DNA of 64,000 nt from Citrus sinensis (lineage: Eukaryota > Streptophyta > Magnoliopsida > Sapindales > Rutaceae): assembly GCF_022201045.2 (NCBI RefSeq), contig NC_068556.1, positions 2,582,001 through 2,646,000 of the forward strand, written 5' to 3'. Within the stretch, counting starts at the first letter, position 1, and the number at the start of each line of letters is the position of its first letter. The position numbers and the translations under genes were made by a program. Below, one piece after another: positions 1 to 11,731 of this stretch. Below the pieces are notes generated by a model. It ran no database searches. It saw only the letters and a program-made list of their open reading frames with translations, and was not told the origin of the DNA.

Positions 1-765
1 AGTGCGATGATGTAATATATATACATGACCTTGTTCCTCTATTGTACATGTATGATTTCATAGTTAAATGCTTGAGCATCCCTTCTTGTATGGCTGGATT
101 ATTTGTCCAAGCTCATCCATTTCTTTTCTCGGCTGAGATGTAGCTTGGCCGATGGATGATTTAAAAGCATTTTGCCTTCTTTCTTTTTTTTTTTTTTTCC
201 AAAAAAGTGCTGTTATATATAGATTATATTACTTGCTTGGCGGCATCAAATGGCCGCGTGAAGCCTGGGAGTTGCGTTTAGGATGGGAAAGTATTTGTGT
301 ATCAACGTTATAGAAATATAAAGTAGAGATGCTTCCTCATTTATTTGTTTTTTCTTTTTTCTTTTTTAATCTATTTTTTTTTTTGGGAAAGATTAATAGT
401 TAATTCTTTAGTTATAAGAACAATGAACATAATGTTCTTGTGGGTCTTTCTAAAAGCAATATGTAGTAAAAGAGTCTCAAAATTTGATTTTACTTCGAGA
501 TATTTCTAAAACAAGTATTTATTTTTATCAGGCAGTTAAAATGTAGTAAAACACTACCTTTTATACATTTATACTGAGGGAAGCTTGACAAACTTTCTGT
601 GCAATGTTATTCAATTATTGATGCAATGAAAATACAAAACTCTATATAATTAATAATAAATCGTGTAGGTTGTGTGTGGCAATCATCCTTCTATGCGAAT
701 CTGTGATAATCGCGATGGTCATCAAACCAACATTTGAACGACATTAATTTTTGTACAACTAATAT
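1..765. other. Gene-free AT-rich DNA
   Basis: No reading frame, RNA gene or clear promoter is visible. The stretch is AT-rich with long T runs near 184-200 and 347-384. The first 350 bases resemble the 3' untranslated tail of a gene lying to the left, but nothing here proves that. Confidence 0.4.
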
Positions 766-774
766 TTCGTATAA

Positions 775-3601
775 AGGTAATTTTCAGAAACCTCCCCTGA
801 GATTTAGTGTATTCTCACTTAGATAGAAAGTATTTGCGTATTCTCAGTAGCCTCCCCTGACGTCAATATTTCGTTTAGTATATGTTGAGTAGTGAGGGCA
901 AGATTGTAAATCAAACACGCTAACGACAAACTATTCAAGTTAACTTAATATTTTTGCACTGGGCTTTGGAAATGATTTGACCATTGTTAATATCCAGTGG
1001 AGAATAAGTTGAAGCACGCTTTTATCCAACAGACATTAACAAAATAAAAAGTTCTCGTCTTTCTACTCCACAAATCCAAAGCAACCAAGCAAAACTCGTT
1101 TCATTTTCTCTCTAATGCTTTGATCAAGTACTTCGGCCGTAAATTAAAGACCATGACGATGAAGCCAACTCTAATATCGGCTACGAATGATTCACGACCG
1201 CGAGTGAGTTTTTTCCGACAACTAGCCAATCATCCCACTGTTTTAAGCCACGAATAAGGTATTAATTCTTTCAATGCATGCTAGTTTTATTAGCTGAAAT
1301 TGGTAGTCTCGGTGAAAAATTAGCAAATGGATCTTGAAATTTTTTTAAGATTGTTGCTGTTGCTTTTGATTTTGTCCATCATTTAGTGTTAGTTGTAGTT
1401 AAATGAGTATTACAAAAGCACGTTGAACATAGAGCTAAATATCTCTGCTGCCTTTATGATTGATTGAAAAATAGTTCTTGAAAACTTTTTAGATTTTTAT
1501 TTGTTTCTTATGATTATTTTCAATAGATTCATGATAGTTATAGTAAAATTAAATATAAAAATGTATGTTGAAGATAGTTTGAAGTGTATATAGGTAGTAT
1601 TCTGTTAAAGGGGTTTTTGAATTTTTTTTTGGGTTTTTATCGTGTTATTTACATGACTTGGGTTGCGAAAAATGAAATGGTTTGCTGTATTCTTTGGATC
1701 CATGGGTTTAGGGTGCACATGAGCTATTTTAGTTGCATGTCTGTTTTAATTCAAGGAAAAAAGTTTCAACAATGAAGTGCATTACATGGCTTTATTGGGG
1801 CATGCACTGAAATCATAAAGTAATGGTTATATGTGGAAAAACCAGATAAATTTGTGATGGAGAAATTATGTTAACCTATGATTAGTGATAACTTGTTGGT
1901 TTTGTATAAATGGGAGCATGGATAGTTCCATTAAAAATTCTGCAAATTGTTGTCGTTCAATTTATATTTTTTAATATCATTTTCTTCATTGTTGTTTCTT
2001 CTAGTTAACTTTTTTGACATTTTATTTTTAATGCAATTTCAGACCACAGCTCTGCTTAGGTTCAATAAAGTTACACACAACATTTTAGTCCGAAATTGGA
2101 GAGGTCAAGCATGACAAGTGAAGCATACAAGGAGGTTGCATTGCATACCAAGCAATATGTCCTTCCTGGTCACATTTTCCACATCATATTAAGTCAACCT
2201 TATTAAAGGCAAACTCTTGCAGACTTCATTTGAAATATAGAAAACATTGAGATGTTAATTCAAGTCCATACATGACTTAGTTACAAGTTTGTTTGCTTTT
2301 CCCTAACACTATTTGTTTGTCAAGAAATAATATTTAGTTTCCAAGCTTTTTGTTCATTTATTTATTTCTCTAATCATGTTAAATCGAGTTTACTAGTGGC
2401 TTTTAGTCCAAAAATTCTTACTAGTATGAAGAAGGTTAGTAATACTTGAAGGAATTTTGGGATGATTAATTTCACATTTTTTTTCTCTTTCTCCTTAAGT
2501 TTTGATTTTAGGGATACATAATGACTATATAAGATTTGTTTCCCACTCTATGCATTAATTATTTTCTACTATCAGAATTTTTGTTTGTATTGTTGTGATG
2601 GTTGCAGATGTTCACCTTTTATCATTATTTACAGAGAAAAATTATTAATCAACCCCTTGGCACTGTTAGAAAAGGCAAGACTGCTAATGACAATTTAGTG
2701 TTTGAAAAGAAAATTTTGAATGATAAAAAGCAATGTGTAGAGCATATTATGCTTGTTGACTTGGGGAAGGATGATGTTGGAAATGTTCATTCTTAATCTT
2801 ATTTGGCCAGTTTTTCTTTTTTTGTGTTTCATGAACTTGTTCATCTTGGTTTTGTGGTGATACAGACATTACCCTGCTTTTAGAACTACGACTCCCCAAT
2901 TGCAACACACTTTGACATTTATATTCATACAAAGATGTGGATAAGCGAAAGGAATGGATTGTTACGGCTGGCAGTGACCCTCATGACAAGCAAGAAGGTG
3001 CGGGAACAAAGTTGTTGCTCTTGCGTGTGCCATTAATGTTTCAGTCTCCATTTGTTGATAAATGATCAAAATTAATGCCTTATGGAGTCTCTTGATTTTT
3101 GTTGAAAGAGTTTGTAAATAATTGATGTGGAGATAAAATGATATTTGCGGTGGTGGTTTGTTACTAATAAAGGAAGATGAATGCTTTATCTTATATCTTG
3201 AGTTTGAGAAACAAGTTGAAATTATTTTAGAAGCAAGTTGAAATTAAATTTCAAAAAATTTTCCTATCCCCCCGCGCCAGAAAAAAAAGACTTCAAATTT
3301 TTTCTCTTTTAGTTAAGTCATTTTGGAAAATGAGAAGGGTGATTTGGTACTTTCATTGTGTTTATATCTATTTGGCGCCAAAACAAATATGATACTATTA
3401 ACCAATAGTACATACTATACATTAATCTTAATATAAAAACTGTGTTGTTTTGAAGTCAAGGGTATGTTGGTCATTTTATCAGTCAACAAACGGTCTAAGA
3501 GTAGGAATACTAACGTCAGGGGAGGTTACTGAGAATACGCGAATACTTTCTATCTAAGTGAGAATACACCAAACCTTAAGGGAGGTTTCTGAAAATTACC
3601 C
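775..3601. mobile_element. Non-autonomous Mutator-like element with about 100-bp terminal inverted repeats
   Basis: The left end (GGTAATTTTCAG, then ACCTCCCCTGA) reappears inverted at the right end, and the inverted match continues for roughly 100 bases (about 775-880 against 3495-3601). It is flanked by a 9-bp target duplication with one mismatch, TTCGTATAA at 766-774 and TTCCTATAA at 3602-3610. Target size and long inverted ends are typical of Mutator-like elements. The 2.8-kb element contains only short frames (for example 2602-2796) and no recognisable transposase, so it is judged non-autonomous. Its ends closely resemble those of the element at 59204-60440, so both belong to one family. 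Confidence 0.75.
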
Positions 3602-3731
3602 TTCCTATAAAGAGAATGAATTTGTTCACTTAACTTTAATATTCTTTCACCAAACTTCAATATTCTTTTACCAATGGGCTTTTGGTCCAATGTTGAGTGC
3701 AAATGTTCGAGCCTCCATAAGAGTTTTATAG

Positions 3732-3869
3732 GAGTTAATTTCAATACTCTCTCAATTATCAATATAATTGAGTGGAGACAGTATATCTCTTACGAAATGA
3801 GAGTTAACTTCAGTACTCTCTCAATTATCAACATAATTGAGTGGAGATAGTCTTTCTCTTACGAAATGT
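3732..3869. repeat. Two-copy tandem duplication, period 69 bp
   Basis: The block beginning GAGTTAATTTCAATACTCTC at 3732 recurs at 3801 with a few substitutions. Each copy contains the inverted pair CTCTCAATTAT / ATAATTGAG. Confidence 0.8.
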
Positions 3870-4101
3870 GAGTAGAGTAGACACTCTCGAATATTAGAGA
3901 GGGTTTAAAATATATGGGCAAGTGCTTCAGTGTATTAATGTATGACGGTGATCTCAGTTATATAGTATGATTGTAAATATTAATTGTAATGTCTGATGTA
4001 ATGTCAGTAACATCTGTGTATAACGTATTAAAAAAAAACTTTAATATTCTTTTATATGGCTCTTTGTTGAATCAAATTTCTGTTCCACTTTGCATTTGGT
4101 T

Positions 4102-4118
4102 GGGGGGGGGGGGGGGGG
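4102..4118. repeat. G homopolymer, 17 bases
   Basis: An uninterrupted run of 17 G on the + strand, in otherwise AT-rich intergenic DNA. Its exact length may be uncertain in any assembly. Confidence 0.9.
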
Positions 4119-5082
4119 CGTTTTGGAATTTTCCTTTTTTTTTATTCTCCCCACCGTCGTGAAGACATTCAAGCGTGATCCAAACATGAATTTTAAAAAT
4201 TGCAACAAAGGTCTACAATTTTTGAATAATAACAATAGTGTAAAAGAACCAAGATAGCGATCATATCCAATATTAGAATTATGAGGGTCCTATAATATTT
4301 TTAGGTAATCAATCTTTTTATACCACACAAACCTCAACTTAAATCGTACTAAAAAAAAAATTGTGCAACTATTTGTAGACATATCATTATATTTTTAAGC
4401 AAATAGACATATTGTTGCTGATTTTGTATTTTTTTTTAACAAAAGGGCATTTCTCTGACATCATCAATTTAACAATTATGGACAGAATTGATCACTCTTG
4501 TTTGCTTATAAGGCCCAATTTATTTGTTAAATAGTGAAGCTCCTAACACCATTTTAAAATTCTTGTGAAACTCTACTTATTATATATATAACTCTTCTTT
4601 TTTCTGATAAACTTACAGAAAAAGACAAAAAGTTACAATAGGTTTAATTAAACATAATTTTTTTGTAATAAAAATCTTATCATTGCATCAAAATTATTTT
4701 GATTTAAAAAAAAATTGTATCATTTAAATAAGGGAGGGCTCATGATTTTGTAAGTGTAAAAACATTTTAATTTAGTTGAATTCGTATTTTATTTTTATGT
4801 AATTTCTTCCAACAATAGAACTATGATTACAAATTTCTAATTTCTTCTAGAAAATAGAACTATGATTTACAAATGTAAACATTTTGGCAAATCGAGTTCG
4901 GAGTCAGCTTAGCTAAAGCCCAAATATTCATGAGAGTGTATGCTGGGCAGCCCACAGGGCCAATTTGGACTAATGATCTAAAAGTCATCCTGACGTGACG
5001 GCTCGTTTCTTGATCTGACGGCTTAAGATCAATCCATCTAGTGAATTTTGCCCCTACACCGTTGGTTAGTGTCAATAATGCA

Positions 5083-5088
5083 CACGTG
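5083..5088 (+). promoter_or_regulatory. G-box (CACGTG) in the likely promoter of the SPOC gene
   Basis: A perfect palindromic CACGTG core lies about 100-120 bp upstream of the CT-rich leader that begins near 5200. G-boxes are bound by plant bHLH and bZIP factors. A single 6-base match can arise by chance, so this is only suggestive. Confidence 0.3.
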
Positions 5089-5189
5089 CGGAGCTAAAGT
5101 GGTTTCTCTGGAAAGGCCGCTGAGCTTATCCCTTAAGATCAAATCAAAAAAATTTCTAGGGTTTATATTGTTACCCAAACCAAACAACA

Positions 5190-6087
5190 ATCAAAAGTTA
5201 CGAGCCAAGTCAAGCCAAAGCCTCATCTCTATAGCCGACTTTCTTTCTCTCGCTCTCCCTCTTCTCGCTCTCTCTCTCTTCAGCTTTAGTTATCAGGTAC
5301 TCATCCCCACTCCGAAACGCTGTGTTTTGGTTCGATTGTTTTTAGGGTTTTTTTTCGTTGATCTGTCTCTAGATAACTTCTAGATTCGAATCCGTGCTCT
5401 CTGATTTCGTTTGTTTTTGTTGTAAGCCCTAATTATTCTCGAATTAATTTTTTATTTTTTCAAATGGTGAATGGCTGTAAAAGGTTTCGTACGATTGAAT
5501 GAATTTTTGTTCTTTTGTTTTATTGATTACATGATTGCTTAATGTGAAATGAGCAATTCTTATAGCAACTTGTATCTTAATACATGTTTACTGCAAGTTT
5601 TATTATATGATTGATGTTTAATTACACTCCTTGTATGAATTGGTTGTTATTTGCTGGTACTTGTCATTTTTTTTAATCCCCAAACGATTGATTGGTTGAT
5701 TTAGCTATCAAGGATGACTCTGGTTAATTAATAAGGATTTCAGCCTTTCTTGGGTCATAAAGTAATATATCCCGTGTCTAAGCTTGAAAATATACTTGTC
5801 TGAGTGCTTGAGAGTTGCTTAATATAGGCCTTTGAAATGCCTGATTTGGTGCTGACTTTGCATTGTTGTTACTGTGTTTAATTGTATTTTTTTGGAATCT
5901 CTGAAAGTAAAAAGAGCATGCTAAGTGTCATTATTTTGAGTTTGTGGTCATGTGCTTTTTTTATTCAGATAGCTGTGGATATGCAGCTTTATGCAATTTT
6001 AACTGTTCTTTTTTCTTTTTCTTTTTTTTGGGGTTGGGGGGGGGGGATTGCAGTTTGTTGGCATGTTCTTCATGCTGCTGAGCTAGC
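5190..6087 (+). other. Probable 5' leader with a leader intron, SPOC gene
   Basis: A CT-rich leader (5230-5290) ends at a good donor (ATCAG/GTACTC at 5297). The acceptor TTGCAG ends at 6053, giving an intron of about 757 bp before the start codon at 6088. The second leader exon carries a 7-codon upstream frame, ATG at 6063 to TAG at 6086, ending one base before the main ATG. The transcription start is inferred, not seen. Confidence 0.5.
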
Positions 6088-9000
6088 ATGTCAAACAATC
6101 TAGCATCACACCGGCTATCAATACAAAGCAGCCAAATGGGTCAGCTGGAACCTAAACTGGACTCATCCATGCAAATGGGATTAGGAACCAGTTCGCTCCA
6201 GCAGATGTCCATGTCAAACATGGGAGGTGGATCAGTGGGATCAGCTCATAATGGTACTACTGCATCTCAGCAAATGAAAATGTCTAACTTGGCAGTTGGG
6301 CCTGTGGGACCAGGTTATAATGGTTCTGAATCTCAACAATTGTCAATTGCGAACATGGAAATGGGTACGTTACAGCCAGTGTCCAATGATCTTGGGTCAC
6401 AGATACTACCAATGTCAAACGAGCAGACTGGACAGATGGATACACAAACATATAATATGGTTTCTCAGCAGTTTTTTCCACCTACCAGCCAGTGGGGAGA
6501 GCTTGGAACATTGTCTAATAATGTAACATATCAGCAGTTATCATTATTAAACAAGCGAAAGGCACCAATGGAACCTTCTGTGATGCAGAAGTCATCACCG
6601 TCAAACAAGAGGGTGGCGCAATTGGAACATAGGCCATGGTTGCAGCCAGTAAGTGGCCCAGACAAAAGAGTTGCACAGCAGATGCAATTCATGTCGAATT
6701 CTACAGGATCACAACATTCGCCAGCCTCAAATAAGAAAGTAGTACAAAAGGATTCCGTACCCGGTAAATCTGCGCCACAGAAGCCATTGATGCAGAAAAG
6801 TCAAAATGCTCATTTGCAATCATCTGCAAAGGTTCAAAGTGGCTCTCTCGAATCTGTGAGGTCCAAGATGAGGGAAAATTTGGCTGCTGCGCTGGCCTTA
6901 GTTTCACAAGATAAATCTTCAAATGCAGAAAAAAGTTCTCAGAATGAGGCTGCAACTATTCCTGGAAAGTTGCAGGGGATTTCTCAACCCAATGGTTCTG
7001 TACTTGCTGCTTCTGATACTGTTGAGCCTGTCTCTGCGGCACCCAAGGAAGCGGCAACCTCAAAGGAAGGTTCTTCTGCAATGTCCACAGATGTTCGAAG
7101 TGGAACCCAACAAAATTTTACTAATGGTAATACATCTACAGCTATGCAGATCCCAAAATGCAGTGGGGAAGATTTTCAATATGGCAATCATCTGCCAGAT
7201 GAAGATGTTCCGTTTAGTGACAACTTTTTTGCCAGAGATGAACTTCTGCAGGGAAATGGACTCTCTTGGGTGCTGGAACCTGTAATAGGCGTTCAAGAGA
7301 AAAATGAACTTCCAACTGTAGAAAATCAGGAGTTGAGAAATCAGAAAGTGGTTGGAGATGGAGGCAGGGGAGAACCACCACCAGATCAATCTCCACAGAT
7401 ATTGGCATCTAAAATTGAAGCTGAACTTTTTAAATTATTTGGAGGTGTGAATAAGAAGTATAAAGAAAAGGGCAGATCTCTTTTGTTCAATTTAAAGGAT
7501 CACAATAACCCTGAACTGAGAGAAAAAGTTATGTCAGGAGAAATTCTCCCAGAACGTTTATGTTCCATGACTGCGGAGGAACTTGCTTCTAAGGAGCTCT
7601 CTCAGTGGAGAATGGCAAAAGCCCAGGAGTTGGCCCAAATGGTAGTTTTACCGGATTCAGATGTTGATATAAGGCGGATGGTGAAGAAGACGCATAAAGG
7701 TGAATTCCAAGTTGAAGTTGAACAAGTTGATACTACTTCCATGGACGTGTCTCTTGGCATAAGCTCACATGATCGGAGATCAGGACAAGAGAATGAAGGA
7801 GGAGCCTCTCCCCCTTCTAAATCTGTTCAAACAAAAGAGGAATCAAATGCCGCAGCCACTGAAAAAAAGAGTAATCTTGAAGGACAGGAAGATCAATGCA
7901 CCATTACCATTCCATCAAGCGAAGCTACTGATTTGATGCAAGGGCTCATGGTTGATAATGAAATGAAAGATGCTGAATTTCTTCCTCCAATTGTCTCTCT
8001 TGATGAATTCATGGAATCCCTTAATTCAGAGCCTCCATTTGAAGATATATCTGGGGATGCTGAAAAATCAACACCCACACCCAAGTTGGACAGGGATGAT
8101 ACAGAAGTTGGTTCCAAGTCAAAGTCGCTCCAGACTCAACAAGATCCTGTTAATGCTACACCAGCCAAACATGACAATGTTGAAGGAACAGAAACTAAAT
8201 CTGATACTATTTCGAAGCACAATGATAGTCCTGTAAAATCAGAAACTGCAGCTCCTGTTGTTGCATCAAAGAGTGAACTTGTTTGGGAGGGCTTGCTTCA
8301 GCTTAATATCTCAGCCATGGCCTCGGTAACTGGCATCTTCAAAAGGTGTGTGAACATTTTTATGTTTTCAAGTACACTGTATTTCTTCCTACAATTGTTT
8401 GTCATCATTAATAAGCATACGATCCATGATACTGCTAAGCATCCTATCTGTCAGGACAATGGATCTGATGAATTGCAGAGATAGTGCCCTGTGTGCAGCA
8501 TAATATTATTTCTGATACTGCAATTATTATTTTAATTAGTTGAGTTCTCTGAGTTAAGACGATGTTTGTTTACCGCGTTGCGCGTTCTATATTTTCTTTT
8601 CTTTGCATTCTTGTGCTTAGAACACAAGAATTTTTAGGAGAGGATGGAAAAGCATAAACCCTGCAAAATGATTTGTCCCTTCTTGATAAAAATAGATTTC
8701 CCATCATTTGGAGCCTGTTTGGGAAGAATGTTAATGGTATTATATGATAGAATTAGTATCTGGAGGAGAGATGCCAGTAATTTTAACTTATTGGAAAGTA
8801 GATGGTAGATTATTTCCTTTTATGTTCTTATTTTGTGTTGCTAATCTGATTTTATTATTTCAGTGGTGAAAAAACCTCAACAAAGGAGTGGGCTAGCTTC
8901 CTTGAAATCAAGGGGAGGGTGAAACTTGATGCATTTGAGAAATACCTGCAACAGCTTCCAATGTCTCGAAGTCGTGCTGTAATGGTATCTCAAGTTTGTT

Positions 9001-10847
9001 TGCACTGTATTAAATATGTGACCTGTTTGTTGTTCCCTCTATTTACAAACCAAAAAGGAAGGAAGAAGGAAGAAAAGCCCTTCTATCCAATTTTTTTATT
9101 CTTTTATTTGCTACTGATGCATTTAGGGTCTTTTTATCCACAGAAAATTACTTTTTTAGGTCAATGATCACATATTTAAGAGCAGCTTGGGGTGAGATAA
9201 TTTTACATAATCAAAGTTATTTATAGGTGAAAGAAGCACAGCTGGTATTAGGATCAATTAGGCAAAACAGCAAGCACTTTGCTGGGTCTGGCAACAGCGG
9301 CTCACAATATTCTGGTGGATGAATAGCGAGATGGGATCAATTTTACAATTTAAAATTTCAATTAATTGATGTAATTGGAGAGACTGTGAAGTTACCCACA
9401 TAAGAATCAGCAGACGTCCATTCTCTATTAAACAATTATTGTCCAACTGACAACATCATGTTCAAAGTGGCCATTATCAAATTAAACTAATATTTATTTA
9501 TTGTTATTTTCAATGGTAATAAGTACGGAAATTTACTATACCGTTCCACATAAAGATCAAGGAAAAAAATAATAATTACGTTTTGGGTTTGGGGCAGATT
9601 GACATGTATGTATCTTTTTATCTTTTTATTTTTGTGGCACCAAATTAGTTATTTAGAGTGTAATAAATATTGGTTTTCTATTTGACTTACTCTGGATGGT
9701 TTTGCTAATATATTTAAATGTTTTGCAGATTATGCACGTTGTTGGCAAGGAGGCGTCCCCAAAAAGTGATCGTAAGAATCTGTCGGAGGTATTAAGCTTT
9801 AGCCATTTATTAGTAATTGTGTGGACCCTTTTGCTGCTGGTTGTAGTGACTGACTTGTACTTAATTTGCTGTATGTGATTATTTTTGCAGGTTGCTGAAT
9901 CCTATGTGTCGGATGGGAGAGTGGGTATTGCTGAGCCTGGCCCCGGCATTGAGCTTTATTTTTGCCCGCCTCACTCGAAAACGATTGACTTGCTGAGCAA
10001 GATCGTCCCTAAAGACCATCTCGAGGCACTCGGTGCTATTGATAATGGTCTAATTGGTGTTCTTGTATGGAAAAAAGCTCAATTAACTTCAACAATATCA
10101 CCAAACTCAGCTTCACACCATAAGCATGCCTCTAAGAAACACTTCACTTCTACTAGGAGACATCAAGATAAGGATACTACCACCACTACAACCAATACAA
10201 ACATGAACGTGAGTCCTACACCGAAAACTTCAATGTCTCATGCCAGACACTCTATTTATGCTAAACCCCCTGCTCAAGAGGATGATGATGATGATGATGA
10301 TGAAGTTCCTCCTGGGTTTGGCCCTGGAGCTGCCCGGGATGATGATGACCTTCCTGAGTTTAACTTTTCTGGTGGTTCAATCCAACATACCCCTCGGGGG
10401 CCAGTGGCCCCTTTGCATCATCCCCAGACTCCGTCACGTCCTGTGGATCAAATAAGAGAGCTTATACATAAATATGGACAGCCCCAAGGTGCTGCCTCTT
10501 CAGACAGGAGGGGTATTGGGGTTGCAATTCAGCCATGGAACGACGACGACGATGACATCCCGGAGTGGCAGCCACAGTCTGCACAGCCAGTTCATGGCTA
10601 CAAGCGACCCCCCATGGTTAACCAACAACGGCATGTAGGATTGATGCAACCCCATGAACAATATCGTCAGCCATCCTTGTCATTGCAGCCCCAAATGAAC
10701 GTTATGCAAGCCCCACAACAAAATCAATGGACCCAGCACGGAACATATACTGCTCCTCCGTCTCAACCTGGAGCTGGAGGGGTTCAATTTTATGGGCAAC
10801 CGGGGGCAGCCTGGCGTCAAGATGCCCCGAAAAGTAGAGGCTTTTGA
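6088..10847 (+). CDS. TFIIS central domain and SPOC domain protein (Bye1/PHF3/DIDO-like transcription regulator)
   Basis: Four coding exons, 6088-8345, 8864-8984, 9729-9788 and 9891-10847, join in frame to about 1,131 residues. Residues 1-430 are low complexity, rich in Q, S, N and M. Residues about 433-547 form a TFIIS central (TFS2M) domain, with ILASKIEAELFKLFGG near the start. A SPOC domain spans about 730-876, from LVWEGLLQLN through VPKDHLEALGAIDNGLIGV to VLVWKK, and three splice junctions fall inside it. The tail has acidic Asp runs and Pro/Gln-rich sequence. Relatives such as yeast Bye1 and animal PHF3/DIDO bind elongating RNA polymerase II, so a nuclear role in transcription elongation is expected. 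No PHD finger is visible, as in the Arabidopsis relatives At5g11430/At5g25520. The exon 1 frame continues past 8345 into the intron, but family continuity (GIFK then SGEKTS) supports splicing there. Confidence 0.9.
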
Positions 10848-11731
10848 ATTAATTACTTTTATTGTAAATCCAGTGTTCTAGTTTCGTTTCTTTTAACTTT
10901 GTAACCGCCAGTAGTTGAGTTGTAGTCTTTTCTGTTTATAGCAAACGGAAAAACTAGTTCTCTACATAACTTTGCTACATGGGCTGTCCAGAAAATAGCA
11001 TTTTGAGAGGAACCCAAAAAAAATGTCAAGAACAATTGGTATTTGCCATTTAACTTGATTGAAAAAATAAAGAAACTTAACACGATACCCGAAGTAAACG
11101 CTGTTTTTAGAGGATTAGCTGCCTGAACCTTTAGTTACGGGTGTATGTAAACGTACACTTTCGGAGTTTATTGCACATTTTTGGATCGTGTTAGTGATAC
11201 TGAAGCAACAGAAATGATAAATAACTAAAGCGGTCAAAAAGATTGAATTATGACAAGTTGTGTTTCTAAAGAATGAGTGAATAATACACTGGCTGGATGA
11301 AATCTACTGGAGGGTTCACCATCCAGTATAATAAGTATTAAGTACAGTGAAAGAAAAAAAATATTGAACAGGAAAAAAAAATTACAAAAATACATGCAAC
11401 TTCCACAACCCTAAATTCCTAGGCTCCAATCAACCCACAATTTGGGTTTGGGGGGGGGGGGAGACAAAGAGTTAATTACATTATACATCCAATAACGACA
11501 CAAAAAAGGAAAAAAAATAAAAAGAATCATAGTGGGAATTACAAGATTACAAAAATACTGGGCACTGAGAAAAGTGAAATGTAGAGGATAGAGATAGGAG
11601 CGGATAAAGATTTCAATATGCAGGTACCTCTACCTGTGAAATACCACAGTTTGTCAACAGGGGAATGGCCACTGTTAGGGGCAGCCAAGCTCAAACTATT
11701 TGTTTATGTATATGCAAAGGTCCAAGAATTA
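10848..11731. other. Shared 3' flank of two convergent genes
   Basis: This holds the 3' untranslated regions of the SPOC gene (+) and the DnaJ gene (-). There is a G run at 11451-11461 and AT-rich sequence with A runs. No further gene was seen. Confidence 0.5.

Larger units (their letters stand above)
3611..5180. other. Intergenic region upstream of the SPOC gene
   Basis: No gene was recognised. It holds a 69-bp tandem duplication, a 17-base G run, and AT-rich DNA. The last 200 bases are less AT-rich and probably form the promoter of the gene that starts near 5190. Confidence 0.4.

Noticed and set aside
2602-2796. 64-codon frame inside the Mutator-like element at 775-3601
   Set aside because: Short, no transposase motif and no recognised homology. 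It could be a captured scrap but cannot be supported.
5384-5410. GATTCGAATCC resembling a tRNA T-arm
   Set aside because: No matching acceptor stem, D-arm or anticodon arm was found around it; it lies in the leader intron of the SPOC gene.
8346-8484. Continuation of the SPOC exon 1 frame to a stop at 8484
   Set aside because: The extra residues do not resemble the SPOC domain, while splicing at 8345 restores the conserved GIFK-SGEKTS junction in the right phase.
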